Positions 56,086-64,000 of a stretch of 64,000 nucleotides of DNA are shown here, piece after piece; positions within the stretch are counted from its first letter, which is position 1, and every line of letters starts with the position of its first letter. Origin of the DNA: CAYJLF01 sp964371055 (GTDB lineage Bacteria > Eisenbacteria > RBG-16-71-46 > CAIMUX01); the NCBI GenBank assembly GCA_964371055.1, contig CAYJLF010000015.1, positions 1-64,000 of the forward strand, read 5' to 3'. Position numbers and translations under genes: made by a program. Below the pieces are notes generated by a model that was not told the DNA's origin, did not search any database, and was given only the letters and a program-made list of their open reading frames with translations.

Positions 56086-56814
56086 ATGAAGAAGACGGCG
56101 CGCGGCGACGGCAATGGAGCTTCGGACCTGGAACGACTCATCGCGGAAGTCACGGCTGGCGTGCAGGGCGACGATGAGCAACTCCGGGCGTTCCACCAGG
56201 CCTTACGCGACGGGATCGATCTTCCCGGCGACGCCTTCGTCCTCGGCGAGCCGGTGCAGGTGCTTTCGTTCGACTATGACGGCAACCCTCGACTCGGCCT
56301 GATGGCTCGATGCCGCCGCGAGGACGGCGCGGAGCATCGGCTCGCGGCTTCCGGGGTCACGCTCGCGCCGCAGTCGGGTGGAGGCCACCTCCTGGCGGCC
56401 TACCATCGGTGGCTGGGCCTCGATCCCGCCGGCGAGCAGGTCGCGGTCGCCACGCGCCGGAAGCGCCAGCACAAGGTCGCAACGGCCGACCTCGACCTGA
56501 GCCAGCCGGTGGAGCTGGTTGTTCTGTCGGTCAAAGACCGCGCCGCGCGGTGTCGGCTTCCCGGCACCGACCGCGTGATCACCCTGCGCGCCACCGGCCT
56601 CTGGGACATCGTGCCGGGCGAGATTGCGGTGGTGAGGCCGCGCAAGCAGTGGAGCTACGCCGGTCATCCCTACCTGTCCGGCGAGATCGAGTCCGCGCGG
56701 CTCGACGTGGCCGCGCTCGGCCTCGTGCCGCTCAAGCTGGAGGAGCAGGGAGTGTGGGAGCCCGACGAGCATTACTGGGGCGAGGAGGATGATCCGATCG
56801 AGGAGTGGGCGTAG
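56086..56814 (+). CDS. N-terminal part of a cytoplasmic protein interrupted by an amber codon
   Basis: A 242-residue protein without signal or membrane segments. A central mixed beta region (AFVLGEPVQVLSFDYDGNPR; VELVVLSVKDRAARCRLPGT) leads to an acidic C-terminus ending DDPIEEWA. I recognise no catalytic motif. The frame stays open beyond the TAG at 56812 and reads PIIVRGPGPEFE straight into the next ORF, so both look like halves of one gene (a Lys AAG to TAG change would explain it). ATG 56086 has GGGAGA upstream. Confidence 0.65.
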   Translation: MKKTARGDGNGASDLERLIAEVTAGVQGDDEQLRAFHQALRDGIDLPGDAFVLGEPVQVLSFDYDGNPRLGLMARCRREDGAEHRLAASGVTLAPQSGGGHLLAAYHRWLGLDPAGEQVAVATRRKRQHKVATADLDLSQPVELVVLSVKDRAARCRLPGTDRVITLRATGLWDIVPGEIAVVRPRKQWSYAGHPYLSGEIESARLDVAALGLVPLKLEEQGVWEPDEHYWGEEDDPIEEWA

Positions 56815-56850
56815 CCCATCATCGTCCGCGGGCCGGGACCGGAGTTCGAG

Positions 56851-57396
56851 ATGGAGCAGGTCGTTCCCGGCCGAGACCCCGACGACTTCGACTCGGACCC
56901 GATCTGCGAATCCAACGACCTCAAGGATGCCGGCGGCGGCGCGGCTGCGTACAAGGTCCTGATGGAGCTCTGCCAGGCCGACCTGCGCTGCCTGGACGCT
57001 CACGCGCACCTCGGCAACCTGGTCTTCGACCACGCGCCGGAGGAGGCCATCCGCCACTACGACGTCGGCGTCCGTATCGGCGAGTTGTCCCTCCCCCCGA
57101 ACTTCGAGGGTCTCCTCCCCTGGGGGCACATCGACAACCGGCCCTTCCTGCGATGCCTGCACGGGTACGGGCTGTGCCTCTGGCGGCTCGGGCGGTTCGA
57201 GGAGGCCGAGAGTGTCTTCGACCGGATGCTCTGGCTCAATCCCTCGGACAACCAGGGCGTTCGCTTCCTGATCGACGAGGTGCGCGCGAAGCTGGCGTGG
57301 GAAGAGCGCCGCCACCGCGACCGCAACGATGATCCAGAAGCCAGCTTTACAGGTAGCCCGCCGAAAGCGTCCAGAACCGGTGGCCGCCCCGAGTGA
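56851..57396 (+). CDS. C-terminal TPR part of the split cytoplasmic protein
   Basis: An ORF of 181 residues in the same frame as the preceding one, 36 bases after its TAG. TPR-like helices are visible (LDAHAHLGNLVFDHAPEEAI; GYGLCLWRLGRFEEAESVFD RM). The last 30 residues are read from M50 pseudogene DNA on the other strand, so the natural C-terminus was replaced or extended by that rearrangement. A GGAG eight bases before the ATG could allow independent translation. Function is unknown. Confidence 0.6.
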   Translation: MEQVVPGRDPDDFDSDPICESNDLKDAGGGAAAYKVLMELCQADLRCLDAHAHLGNLVFDHAPEEAIRHYDVGVRIGELSLPPNFEGLLPWGHIDNRPFLRCLHGYGLCLWRLGRFEEAESVFDRMLWLNPSDNQGVRFLIDEVRAKLAWEERRHRDRNDDPEASFTGSPPKASRTGGRPE

Positions 57397-57613
57397 CGCA
57401 GAGCCCGCCCTGCTCCTTGACCACCTCGATGTGATCGATCGATCCGCCGGTGAGAATGGCGGCGATGCCGTGGCTCAACTCGTGGAAGAAGACCACCGGG
57501 ATCTTGAACGGCCAGACGGCCCACGTTCGCCAGAGCAGCGTGAGCGGGACCATCAGCGCGGCCAGCACGAGAAGCTGCTTCCAGTCGAGACGCGTGGTCG
57601 CGCGCCCGATCAC
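57300..57613 (-). pseudogene. M50-type protease pseudogene with internal deletion
   Basis: Residues MIGRATTRLDWKQLLVL to RFWTLSAGYL (57613-57347) are about 90% identical to the intact protease at 37226-37939, including HELSH. The frame stops there. DNA at 57306-57345 matches the far 3' end of the intact gene (37289-37327), so about 350 bases of the middle were deleted. The remnant overlaps the end of the TPR gene on the opposite strand. Confidence 0.8.
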
Positions 57614-57667
57614 GGTTGTCCACCGATCGCGGCCCGCATGGCGACCGACGCCCGCGCGGGGGGGGTG

Positions 57668-59119
57668 TTACGCCAAACCACCGCTGGTCCCGGGTCCATC
57701 TTCGCCGCCCGGCGGTCCCGACTCCACTCCCCAGGTCCCCGGCAGCGTCCACCGTTCCAGCTCGAAGAGCCCGCGGATCTGCTCCTCGCTGAGCAACCCG
57801 CTATCCTCGATGGCCTGACGAATGCTCTGGCCGCTCTCCACCGCTTGTTTCACCAGCGCGGCGGATCGTTCGTGGCCCACCAGCGGGCTCAGGACAGTCG
57901 CGATCGCGACCGAGTCGGCCGCGTAGAGTCCGCATCGTTCCTCGTCGGCTTCGATCTGGTCGATGCAGCGCCGGCGGAGGTTCCGTACGGCGTTGGTCAG
58001 GATCTCGAGGGCGAAGAGCAGGTTGAAGGCGATCACCGGCATCATCACGTTCAGCTCGAGCTGACCGGCCTGTGACGCCATCGCGACGGCTGCGTCACAG
58101 CCGCAGACCTGGAAACAGACCATCGCGGTCGCCTCGCAGATCACGGGATTCACCTTCCCGGGCATCATCGATGAGCCGGGCTGGACGGCCGGAAGCGAGA
58201 TCTCGGCCAGCCCGGTCCGCGGGCCGGAAGAGAGGAGCCGGAGGTCGTTGGTGATGCGGATGAGGTCGAGAGCGAGACCGCGCACCGATGCCATGGCGTG
58301 GACCACCGGCGCCTGGGACTGCATGGCCTCGAAGGGATCGGCCGCCGGTCGGAACGGTTGCCGGTAGAGATCCGCCAGTTCGCGGCAGACCTGACTCCGG
58401 TAGTCGGGGTGCGTGTTGAGTCCGGTCCCGACGGCGCTTCCGCCCAGCCCCAGTTCCTCCAGGCCCACCCTGGCACTCCGAAGTCGTTCGTCCCACCCCG
58501 CGACGCAGGCCGCATAGCCTCCGAACTCCTGCCCCAGGCGGATCGGAACCGCGTCTTGCAGGTGGGTCCGACCACTCTTGACGATCGGATCGAATGCGTC
58601 CGCCTTCGCCGCCAGTGAAGCGGCCAGAGCCGCGGTCTCTCCGGCCAGGCGCGTCATGCCCACGAGGCCTGAAATCCGGATCGCGGTAGGAATCACGTCG
58701 TTCGTCGACTGACCCAGGTTCACGTGGTCGTTCGGATGGACGAGGTCGGCGCGATCGCGCGCGCCGCCGAGAATCTCACAGGCGCGGGCGGCGATGACCT
58801 CGTTCGCATTCATGTGCATCGAGGTTCCCGCGCCGGCGTTGAACACATCGACCACGAACTGGTCGCGGAGCCCCCCCTCGAAGACTTCGCGAGCCGCCTG
58901 CTCGATCGCGGCGGCACGGTCCGGCCCGAGCAGGCCGAGCCGGCCATGCGTCCGGGCGGCGGCCAGCTTGACGGCCGCCAGGGCCCGGATGAACTCCGGG
59001 TGCGCTCGTAGACCGCTGAGGGGAAAGTTCTGCAGGGCCCGCGCGGTCTGCGCTCCGTAGTAGGCGTCGGCCGGCACCTGCATGGTCCCCATCGTGTCGT
59101 GAACGTGACGCTCCTTCAT
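57668..59119 (-). CDS. Aspartate ammonia-lyase / class II fumarase family enzyme
   Basis: A 483-residue enzyme of the aspartase/fumarase superfamily. It has YYGAQTARALQNFPLSGL near the start, GTSMHMNANEVIAARACEIL, VHPNDHVNLGQSTNDVIPTA, KSGRTHLQDAVPIRLGQEFG and the catalytic loop GSSMMPGKVNPVICEA. The later GQLELNVMMPVIAFNLLFAL resembles aspartases (QLNVMEPVIA), while MPGKVNP resembles fumarases. Either aspartate deamination or malate-fumarate conversion is possible, with aspartase favoured. ATG 59119 follows GGAGGATC. It is downstream of the truncated baeRF copy on the same strand. Confidence 0.88.
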   Translation of the reverse strand: MKERHVHDTMGTMQVPADAYYGAQTARALQNFPLSGLRAHPEFIRALAAVKLAAARTHGRLGLLGPDRAAAIEQAAREVFEGGLRDQFVVDVFNAGAGTSMHMNANEVIAARACEILGGARDRADLVHPNDHVNLGQSTNDVIPTAIRISGLVGMTRLAGETAALAASLAAKADAFDPIVKSGRTHLQDAVPIRLGQEFGGYAACVAGWDERLRSARVGLEELGLGGSAVGTGLNTHPDYRSQVCRELADLYRQPFRPAADPFEAMQSQAPVVHAMASVRGLALDLIRITNDLRLLSSGPRTGLAEISLPAVQPGSSMMPGKVNPVICEATAMVCFQVCGCDAAVAMASQAGQLELNVMMPVIAFNLLFALEILTNAVRNLRRRCIDQIEADEERCGLYAADSVAIATVLSPLVGHERSAALVKQAVESGQSIRQAIEDSGLLSEEQIRGLFELERWTLPGTWGVESGPPGGEDGPGTSGGLA

Positions 59120-59249
59120 GCCTGATCCTCCGCGGCTCGCCACGCCGGTCACAGCTCCCCGTGGGCCGACGGTCCCCTCGACCGCTCCGCATCGCCTCAC
59201 TCCGCCGGACGCGTGAAGGCCTGGAGGGCCCCGATGACCATCGTGGTTC

Positions 59250-59327
59250 GGACCATCGATCCCCGTCGCGAGCTCGGCGGGCGGATCCGCCCTGCCCGTC
59301 GAACCGCGCCTCGTAGCCGGAGATCAC
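59250..59327 (-). pseudogene. Remnant of an AtpG-like C-terminus
   Basis: The minus strand encodes VISGYEARFDGQGG, matching the gamma-subunit end DVISGFEALSGG. It begins within the stop of the truncated baeRF copy, so only the two ends of an AtpG-like gene survive in this copy. Confidence 0.6.
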
Positions 59328-59767
59328 GTGGCCTTCATCGCGCCCACGACCGACCTGAGCCCCAGAACCTGGTAACGATCGGCCGAGGCGAGGAAACGCC
59401 GCAACGGCTTGGTGTGGAAGCTGTCCGCCACGACCACCAGTTCCTCGACCGGCAGCGGAAGCTTGAAGACGCGAAAGAGGAGCGGCCCGGCCAGCACAGC
59501 CAGTCCATCCAGGGTGTGATCCCAGAAGCGACTGTCGCGAGCAAGAGCCTCGAAAGGGTCCAGAAGCAGCCGCGTCTCAGCGGCCGGATAGTTCTGCCGA
59601 AGCGAAGTTTCCATCTCCTTCACGAGATTCCGAAACCGAATCGGATCCTGCCGGTTCTCGGGATGGTGCCGGTGAGTCGGCTGGTAGAGCGAGAGAGACG
59701 GCCGCAGGTCCATCGAGGCCGGCGCGGACAGTGATTCCAGGGTGAGCAGTGTGGGTTGCGTTGTCAC
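59324..59767 (-). pseudogene. Truncated baeRF copy fused to an AtpG-like fragment
   Basis: Encodes VTTQPTLLTLESL through SADRYQVLGL, the first 137 or so residues of the baeRF gene at 54548-55711. It then changes abruptly to RSVVGAMKAT, which matches residues 19-27 of the orphan AtpG-like protein, and stops. Positions 59364-59695 showed no difference from 55308-55639 by eye, while the first 30 codons are clearly diverged. A deletion joined the two genes after duplication. Confidence 0.8.
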
Positions 59768-59886
59768 TTCGGGCCTCCTGTGTCGCCGCTTCATCGGACT
59801 TTAGTGATCGTCTCCGCGTGGACGCAAGCCGAGGTTGCCGGTGCGCGAGCCCCTGCCGAAGGGGATTCCCTCCTCCTCCTGGGTGT
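59768..59886. other. Spacer upstream of the truncated baeRF copy
   Basis: Non-coding. Not conserved with the corresponding interval of the intact baeRF gene; no signal recognised. Confidence 0.35.
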
Positions 59887-60070
59887 TATCCACTCGGATC
59901 ACTCAAGACGTGTGCCACCGCCGCACGGGATGGCTTTCTGTTGGAAAGCACCGGACCCCGCAGGTAGCTGCCCGATATGCCAATGTCGGCCACTGCGCTG
60001 CCGGCGACTCCGCTGTTCTCAATGCGTCAAAGTGATGGGGTGTCGATCAATCGGGTGCGGGTGGAAGCGG
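59887..60070 (-). repeat. Conserved 184-bp upstream element, copy B
   Basis: Second copy of 55796-55979. The sigma-54-like TGGCAC-N5-TTGAG is at 59917-59902 on the minus strand. The middle third has diverged more than the flanks. Confidence 0.7.
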
Positions 60071-60235
60071 TGCATCGCGGGGGCCCGAGGGCTCTGGCAG
60101 ATCGGACGGGAGAGCGTCGCGGCCGGTGGGGAACTCTCAAGGAATGGAGCCTACGGCAAACCCGCGGGGTTCAAGGCTGCGGTCGGCATCCAGATTGTCT
60201 TGTCTGTGGCATAGAACCGCACGGCGCACTTCCGG
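60071..60235. other. Gap before the repeat tract
   Basis: GC-rich, no convincing gene or signal. The 42-bp periodicity may begin faintly near its right end. Confidence 0.35.
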
Positions 60236-60772
60236 GTGAACAGCTCGCAGCCGCACCAGGCTGCGCCGAACCTACAGACCCGCAGGTTGCGCTTGCTACC
60301 TACGGCCCCGGACGATCGGCGCGGTCGGTTCGGCCCGCACCAGCCCGCGGCGAACCTTCGGCGCGCTCCCGAGCGGCTGCTATCACCCGCCACGAAGATC
60401 CGGCGCACTCCTCAGCGGCCGCAACCTCCCGTCCCGAACGTTCCGTGCGCCCTTGTGACCGCGCAGAACGGCGCCCCGAACCTTCCGCGCGCCTTTGTGA
60501 GCGCCCAGAAGAGCACCCCGAACGTCCAGCGCACCTTGTTGACGGCGCAACCTCCCGCGCCGGACGATCAGCGCAGGTTTCTGCGCCCGCTCCCTGGCGT
60601 CCCAAACGTTCGGCGCACCTTTGTCCCTCCGCACAATCCCGAGCCGAACGTTCGCCGCAGCTTTGCGGCGCCGCAACATCGCGTTCCCTACCTTCGGTGC
60701 CGCGTGGTCCCCCCGCTCGGCCTGGTGCCCCTCCAAGATCCGACGATGGATGCGCCCGCGAGACGTTCCTGA
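60236..60772 (+). repeat. 42-bp tandem repeat tract, possibly coding for 14-residue repeats
   Basis: About twelve consecutive units of exactly 42 bases with no indel, for example those beginning CCGAACGTTC, CCGAACCTTC, CCGAACGTCC and CCAAACGTTC. In the plus frame from GTG 60236 each unit gives 14 residues with consensus PNvrRxFvxPqxxx (PNVRRTFVPPHNPE, PNVRRSFAAPQHRV), and all units are open. A second plus frame is also open. On the minus strand eight units are open (consensus ApNVRgavLRahKG). Strict 42-base phase suggests protein-level selection; strand is uncertain. No family was recognised. Confidence 0.55.
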
Positions 60773-60866
60773 GACGCCCGCCGGCCAGAATCACCCGTAT
60801 GTAGCCAGCGCGCCGGGATGGGAGGGCTGATCCGCGGGACGCGGTGTCTTGGAAAGGAGCAGCGTC

Positions 60867-62693
60867 ATGCGAATGGTATCCGGACTTTGTGGGTTCGTCG
60901 TTCTGGTCCTGTTCGTTCCCGCCGCCATGGGCCAGCAATCCGAGCAGACCGATTGGTCCGGCGGAGGCGGCATCGTGGGCCCCGTGTCCGCGTGGCAGAA
61001 TCGGTTCGACGCCGCGCAAGGGATCGACTGGACGAACCAGAACGGCCCGCTGACCCTCGCCTCGGCCCTCCCGGCGGCCCACCCGGTCACGGTCACGTTC
61101 AGCGAACCGGCCGGCGCCGCAGCGGGTGACCTCGATGCCGATGGCGACCTCGACATCGTCGCGGTGGCGTATGGCGGGCACCAGGTCGCCTGGTGGGAGA
61201 ACGACGGCTCCGGAGGCGGTTGGACCCAGCAGACGATCGCCGAGGACTTTACCGGTGCGTGCAGTCTGTGCCTGTGCGACATCAATGAGGATGGGTATCT
61301 GGATGTGGCCGCGACGGCGGAGCTCCTCGGCAGCGTCACCTGGTGGGAGAACCCGGCCGGCGGCCGCGGCTGGACGGCTCACACCGTCGACTTGATCGCC
61401 GGCCCCTTCTCCGTCCGTGATGCCGACTTCGACGGGGACGGTGATCTCGACCTCTGCGTGGCGGCGTTCAACGCCAACATGGTGGAGTGGTGCGAGAACA
61501 CCGACGGATGTGGAGGCGCCTGGCTGACCCATCCGATCGATGCGACCTGCCCGGGACCGTGGTGGGCCGACGCCGGGGATGTCGACGGAGACGGCGACGC
61601 CGATGTGATCGGCGTGTCCGTGATCCAGAATCGCCTCTACTGGTGGGAGAACGAGGGCAACGGAGCTCTCTGGACCAGGCGCGTGGTGGGCTCCAGTTTC
61701 CCCACCCCGTGCTGCGTCCGTCTGGCCGACATGGACGGCGACGCCGACCTGGACGCCCTGGCGGCGGCGAACGGCGGCCAGCTCGCCTGGTGGGAGCGGA
61801 ACGACCAGACTGAAGTCTGGACGAAGCACCTGGTGGCCCAAGGCCTGGGCGGTCCGTTCAGCGTGCGCGCCGCCGATCTCGATGGAGACGGCGACCTGGA
61901 TGTCGTCGGCAACGAACGAAACGCCGACAAGGTGTCGTGGTACGAGAATGTCGATGGACAAGGCCAGGTCTGGTGGACCCAACTCGTGGACGGCACCTCC
62001 GACGCCCCGAACGACGTCCTGGCCGCGGATGTGGATGGCAACGGCATCCAAGATGTCATCGCCACCTTCTCTCAGTCCACCAGCGGCGTGTGGAACCAGC
62101 AGAGGGGCACGCGGGCAGGGTGGGGCCTGGTGCAGTCCTCGATTCTGGACTGCGGGGGACCCGTCCACGACTGGGGGAACCTCGACTGGACCTGCGACAC
62201 GCCGGTGGGCACTTCCGTCCTCGTAGAGGTGCGCGCGGCCGGTGATCCGGCCGACATGGGAGCGTGGACCGAGGTGCCCTCGTCCGGTCAGGATCTATCT
62301 CCCTACATCATGAACCTTACGCGCTACTTCCAGTACCGGGTGACCCTGGCGGCCGCCGGGGACGCCAGCCCCGGCCTCCACGATCTCCGCCTGGGTTGGG
62401 ATGATGTCACGGGGCTGCACGAGGACGCTTCGACCGCCGGGGCCTTCTACTGCCGGGTCGCGGGGAATCCGTCCTCCTCCGGGGAGGCGGCCTTCGAGTT
62501 CGCCCTCCCCCACGCGCGCCTCGTCAGCCTCTCGCTCTTCGACCCGGTGGGACGAAAGGTGGGGGATGGGCCCGAGACGGCGTATCCGGCGGGCCGCCAT
62601 TCCGCGACCATCCGGGGTCTCCGGGGCGGCATCTACTTTTATCTCCTCCAGGCGGGAGATCTCAGGAGCACCGGAAAGGTGGTCGTGCGGTAG
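60867..62693 (+). CDS. Secreted FG-GAP/VCBS-repeat protein with sorting module
   Basis: A 608-residue secreted protein with signal peptide (CGFVVLVLFVPAAMG, cleavage before QQ). Six or seven calcium-binding propeller repeats are visible, with loops such as DLDADGDLDIV, DFDGDGDLDL, DVDGDGDADVI, DMDGDADLDAL and DLDGDGDLDVV, each followed by a WWEN-type strand. This is the integrin-like FG-GAP/VCBS fold. A beta region follows and then the shared C-terminal module (VSLSLFDPVGRKVGDG; LRGGIYFYLLQAG). ATG 60867 has AAAGGAG upstream. It is probably an extracellular binding protein. Confidence 0.82.
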   Translation: MRMVSGLCGFVVLVLFVPAAMGQQSEQTDWSGGGGIVGPVSAWQNRFDAAQGIDWTNQNGPLTLASALPAAHPVTVTFSEPAGAAAGDLDADGDLDIVAVAYGGHQVAWWENDGSGGGWTQQTIAEDFTGACSLCLCDINEDGYLDVAATAELLGSVTWWENPAGGRGWTAHTVDLIAGPFSVRDADFDGDGDLDLCVAAFNANMVEWCENTDGCGGAWLTHPIDATCPGPWWADAGDVDGDGDADVIGVSVIQNRLYWWENEGNGALWTRRVVGSSFPTPCCVRLADMDGDADLDALAAANGGQLAWWERNDQTEVWTKHLVAQGLGGPFSVRAADLDGDGDLDVVGNERNADKVSWYENVDGQGQVWWTQLVDGTSDAPNDVLAADVDGNGIQDVIATFSQSTSGVWNQQRGTRAGWGLVQSSILDCGGPVHDWGNLDWTCDTPVGTSVLVEVRAAGDPADMGAWTEVPSSGQDLSPYIMNLTRYFQYRVTLAAAGDASPGLHDLRLGWDDVTGLHEDASTAGAFYCRVAGNPSSSGEAAFEFALPHARLVSLSLFDPVGRKVGDGPETAYPAGRHSATIRGLRGGIYFYLLQAGDLRSTGKVVVR

Positions 62694-62711
62694 GGCGCGG
62701 CAGGGGAGCGC

Positions 62712-64000
62712 TCAGTCGACTCCCCGCTCCGCTGCCAGCACCTCGGCGGCCAGTTCGGCGACCAGTGCAGACGGGCCCGCACCTGCGGTTGAGGATGGAA
62801 GCTCGCGCTCGGAGGACGCCGTCCAGACGGCGAGGACCTGGGAGAGGACCGGCTCATGGCGGGCTCTGTGGGCCTGTTCGAGCGCGTCCAGGGCGGCCCC
62901 GCGGGCGGCGGCCAGGTCTCCCTGGGCCAACGCCAGTCGCGCTTCCAGGAGGAGGCGCCAGAATGCGGGCCAGCGCCCATCGTCGTCCTCCCCCGCGGGA
63001 TCCGCGGGGGCGACCGAGCGGGCCCGCTCGAGGTGGAGAAGGGCCTCCTCGTTCTCGCCCGCCTCGAACGACGCCAACCCGCCGAGCGCGTGAAGGTGAC
63101 TCGACCACCCCGCCCGTCGGAGTTCCTCGGCCGAGACCAGGGCTGCCCCGAGGAGGGGGCGCGCCTCATCGGGACGGCCGGCAAGGATGTGCGCTTGCGC
63201 CAGACGTGTCTGCGCCTGGGCGACTCTCTCGTGGTGGCCGCTCCGCTTCGCGACAGCCAGGGCTTCCTCACCATGGCGACGGGCATCGTCTACCGCGCCC
63301 GAGAGCAACGCCACGCGCGTGATCGCCTCGAGGCAGGAGAAGACCCCGTCCTGATCGACGCCCAGCCGGCGTCTCAGGGCCAGGCTCTCCTCGTAGTGCC
63401 GACGCGCGCCCCGCAGGAGTCCCCGGTGCTCCAACCCCAGGCCCAAGACCAAGAGGCCGAGCGCGATCGACCACTGATCGCGACAGCGGCGTCGCAGGGA
63501 CAGGCTCCGATGGATAGCATGGAAGCCCTCCCTCGCGTCGGTCGCGGCGAGGGAGTAGGCCAGGATCTCCCAGCAAAGTCCGGCGCACCAGAGGTCGCCG
63601 GCTGTCTCGCACTGCAGGGCGTCCTCCCGCAGTGTGCGCTCGGCCGCGGCCGATCGGGGATGGATCACCGCCGCCAGCGCGTCGGCGAACGCGCGCTCCG
63701 CCGGCTCCCCCAGGCGGGTGAGCTGGTGCTGCCCCTGCAGCATCCATCGGCGGGCACGTCGCACATCATCGAAACGCAGGAACCAGGCCTGCGCCACGCG
63801 CGAGACAGCGGCCAGCCGCAGCTCCCGGGTCCCTGCCGTACCTGGCTCCAGACGCTTCCGCAGTCGATCCAGCCGCGCACCCTGGACGCCGAACACCTCG
63901 GCGCCTTCCACCACCCGGCTGCACATGTCGTAGTAGAGGAAGAGCGGGCGCACGGCCTTCGACATCTCTCGGATCCACCCGCGCTCCGCCGCATGGAGCC
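62712..64000 (-). CDS. TPR-containing protein, N-terminus beyond the window (partial)
   Basis: The visible C-terminal 429 residues are helical repeats (LRLAAVSRVAQAWFLRFDDV; AQTRLAQAHILAGRPDEARP; LGGLASFEAGENEEALLHLE) with no catalytic motif. The frame is open to the window edge: bases 63966-64000 read LHAAERGWIRE before an internal Met, so the ATG at 63965 need not be the start. Such TPR arrays are common C-terminal halves of serine/threonine kinases or AAA/STAND ATPases, and a kinase or ATPase domain may lie outside. It is convergent with the preceding gene. Confidence 0.65.
   Translation of the reverse strand, partial: LHAAERGWIREMSKAVRPLFLYYDMCSRVVEGAEVFGVQGARLDRLRKRLEPGTAGTRELRLAAVSRVAQAWFLRFDDVRRARRWMLQGQHQLTRLGEPAERAFADALAAVIHPRSAAAERTLREDALQCETAGDLWCAGLCWEILAYSLAATDAREGFHAIHRSLSLRRRCRDQWSIALGLLVLGLGLEHRGLLRGARRHYEESLALRRRLGVDQDGVFSCLEAITRVALLSGAVDDARRHGEEALAVAKRSGHHERVAQAQTRLAQAHILAGRPDEARPLLGAALVSAEELRRAGWSSHLHALGGLASFEAGENEEALLHLERARSVAPADPAGEDDDGRWPAFWRLLLEARLALAQGDLAAARGAALDALEQAHRARHEPVLSQVLAVWTASSERELPSSTAGAGPSALVAELAAEVLAAERGVD

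Noticed and set aside
60300..62168. Long minus-strand frame through the repeat tract and VCBS gene
   Set aside because: Most of it is antisense to the well-supported FG-GAP protein; only the repeat part remains ambiguous.

Overview
The window is high-GC bacterial chromosomal DNA with densely packed operons. The organism is probably an uncultured member of the FCB/Krumholzibacteria-Eisenbacteria-like lineages. The support is several secreted proteins that share a C-terminal FlgD-like/sorting-type module (PNPF/PNPS, V.LyD..GR.v..L, G...WDGrd..GR.vpsG.Y..RL), a flagellar cluster with FliW/CsrA, and an N-type rotary ATPase operon. No 16S rRNA, tRNA, CRISPR array or insertion sequence was seen, so this assignment is inference.

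Layout. (1) 1-284: an intrinsic terminator from an upstream gene and a poly-G tract that may be an assembly artefact. (2) 285-17811, all on the minus strand: a flagellar and regulatory cluster read as flgF-flgG-flgA-flgH-flgI-flgJ-flgN-flgK-flgL-fliW-csrA-fliC-fliS-fliD-flaG-(small gene)-flgM-like-PilZ/YcgR-like-histidine kinase-NtrC-type regulator. A near-consensus sigma-54 site lies upstream of flgF and a sigma-28 site upstream of fliC. The fliC leader carries a CsrA-like site over the Shine-Dalgarno, as expected for FliW-CsrA control of flagellin. (3) 18128-24983: a PDZ/membrane/GAF/SpoIIE phosphatase, an unassigned structured leader with a 19-codon hydrophobic ORF, and the uppP-trpA-TPR unit followed by a secreted protein. 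(4) 25185-29913: a Gld-type ABC transporter operon with a promoter and a strong terminator. (5) 30078-40496: secreted enzymes and beta-propeller-like proteins with shared C-terminal modules, with an M50-type protease among them. (6) 40631-51963, minus strand: a complete N-ATPase operon (atpD-C-Q-R-B-E-F-A-G), translationally coupled to a P2A-type cation ATPase, then an ArsR-type HTH fused to a degenerate M29-aminopeptidase-like domain with a candidate operator. (7) 52141-60772: a rearranged region holding an M28 peptidase, an orphan frameshifted AtpG paralogue next to a baeRF-type (eRF1-like) gene, a second rearranged copy of that pair, an M50 pseudogene with an internal deletion, a gene split by an in-frame amber codon, an aspartase/fumarase gene and a 42-bp tandem-repeat tract. 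(8) 60867-64000: an FG-GAP/VCBS secreted protein and a TPR protein that runs off the window.

How the parts work together. The kinase/regulator pair, the sigma-54 and sigma-28 sites, FlgM-like, CsrA and FliW form a plausible flagellar hierarchy. The N-ATPase plus P-type ATPase look like a cation-export unit, possibly under the adjacent ArsR-like protein. The most unusual area is 53.2-60.8 kb, where a baeRF/AtpG-like gene pair and a 184-bp upstream element occur twice.
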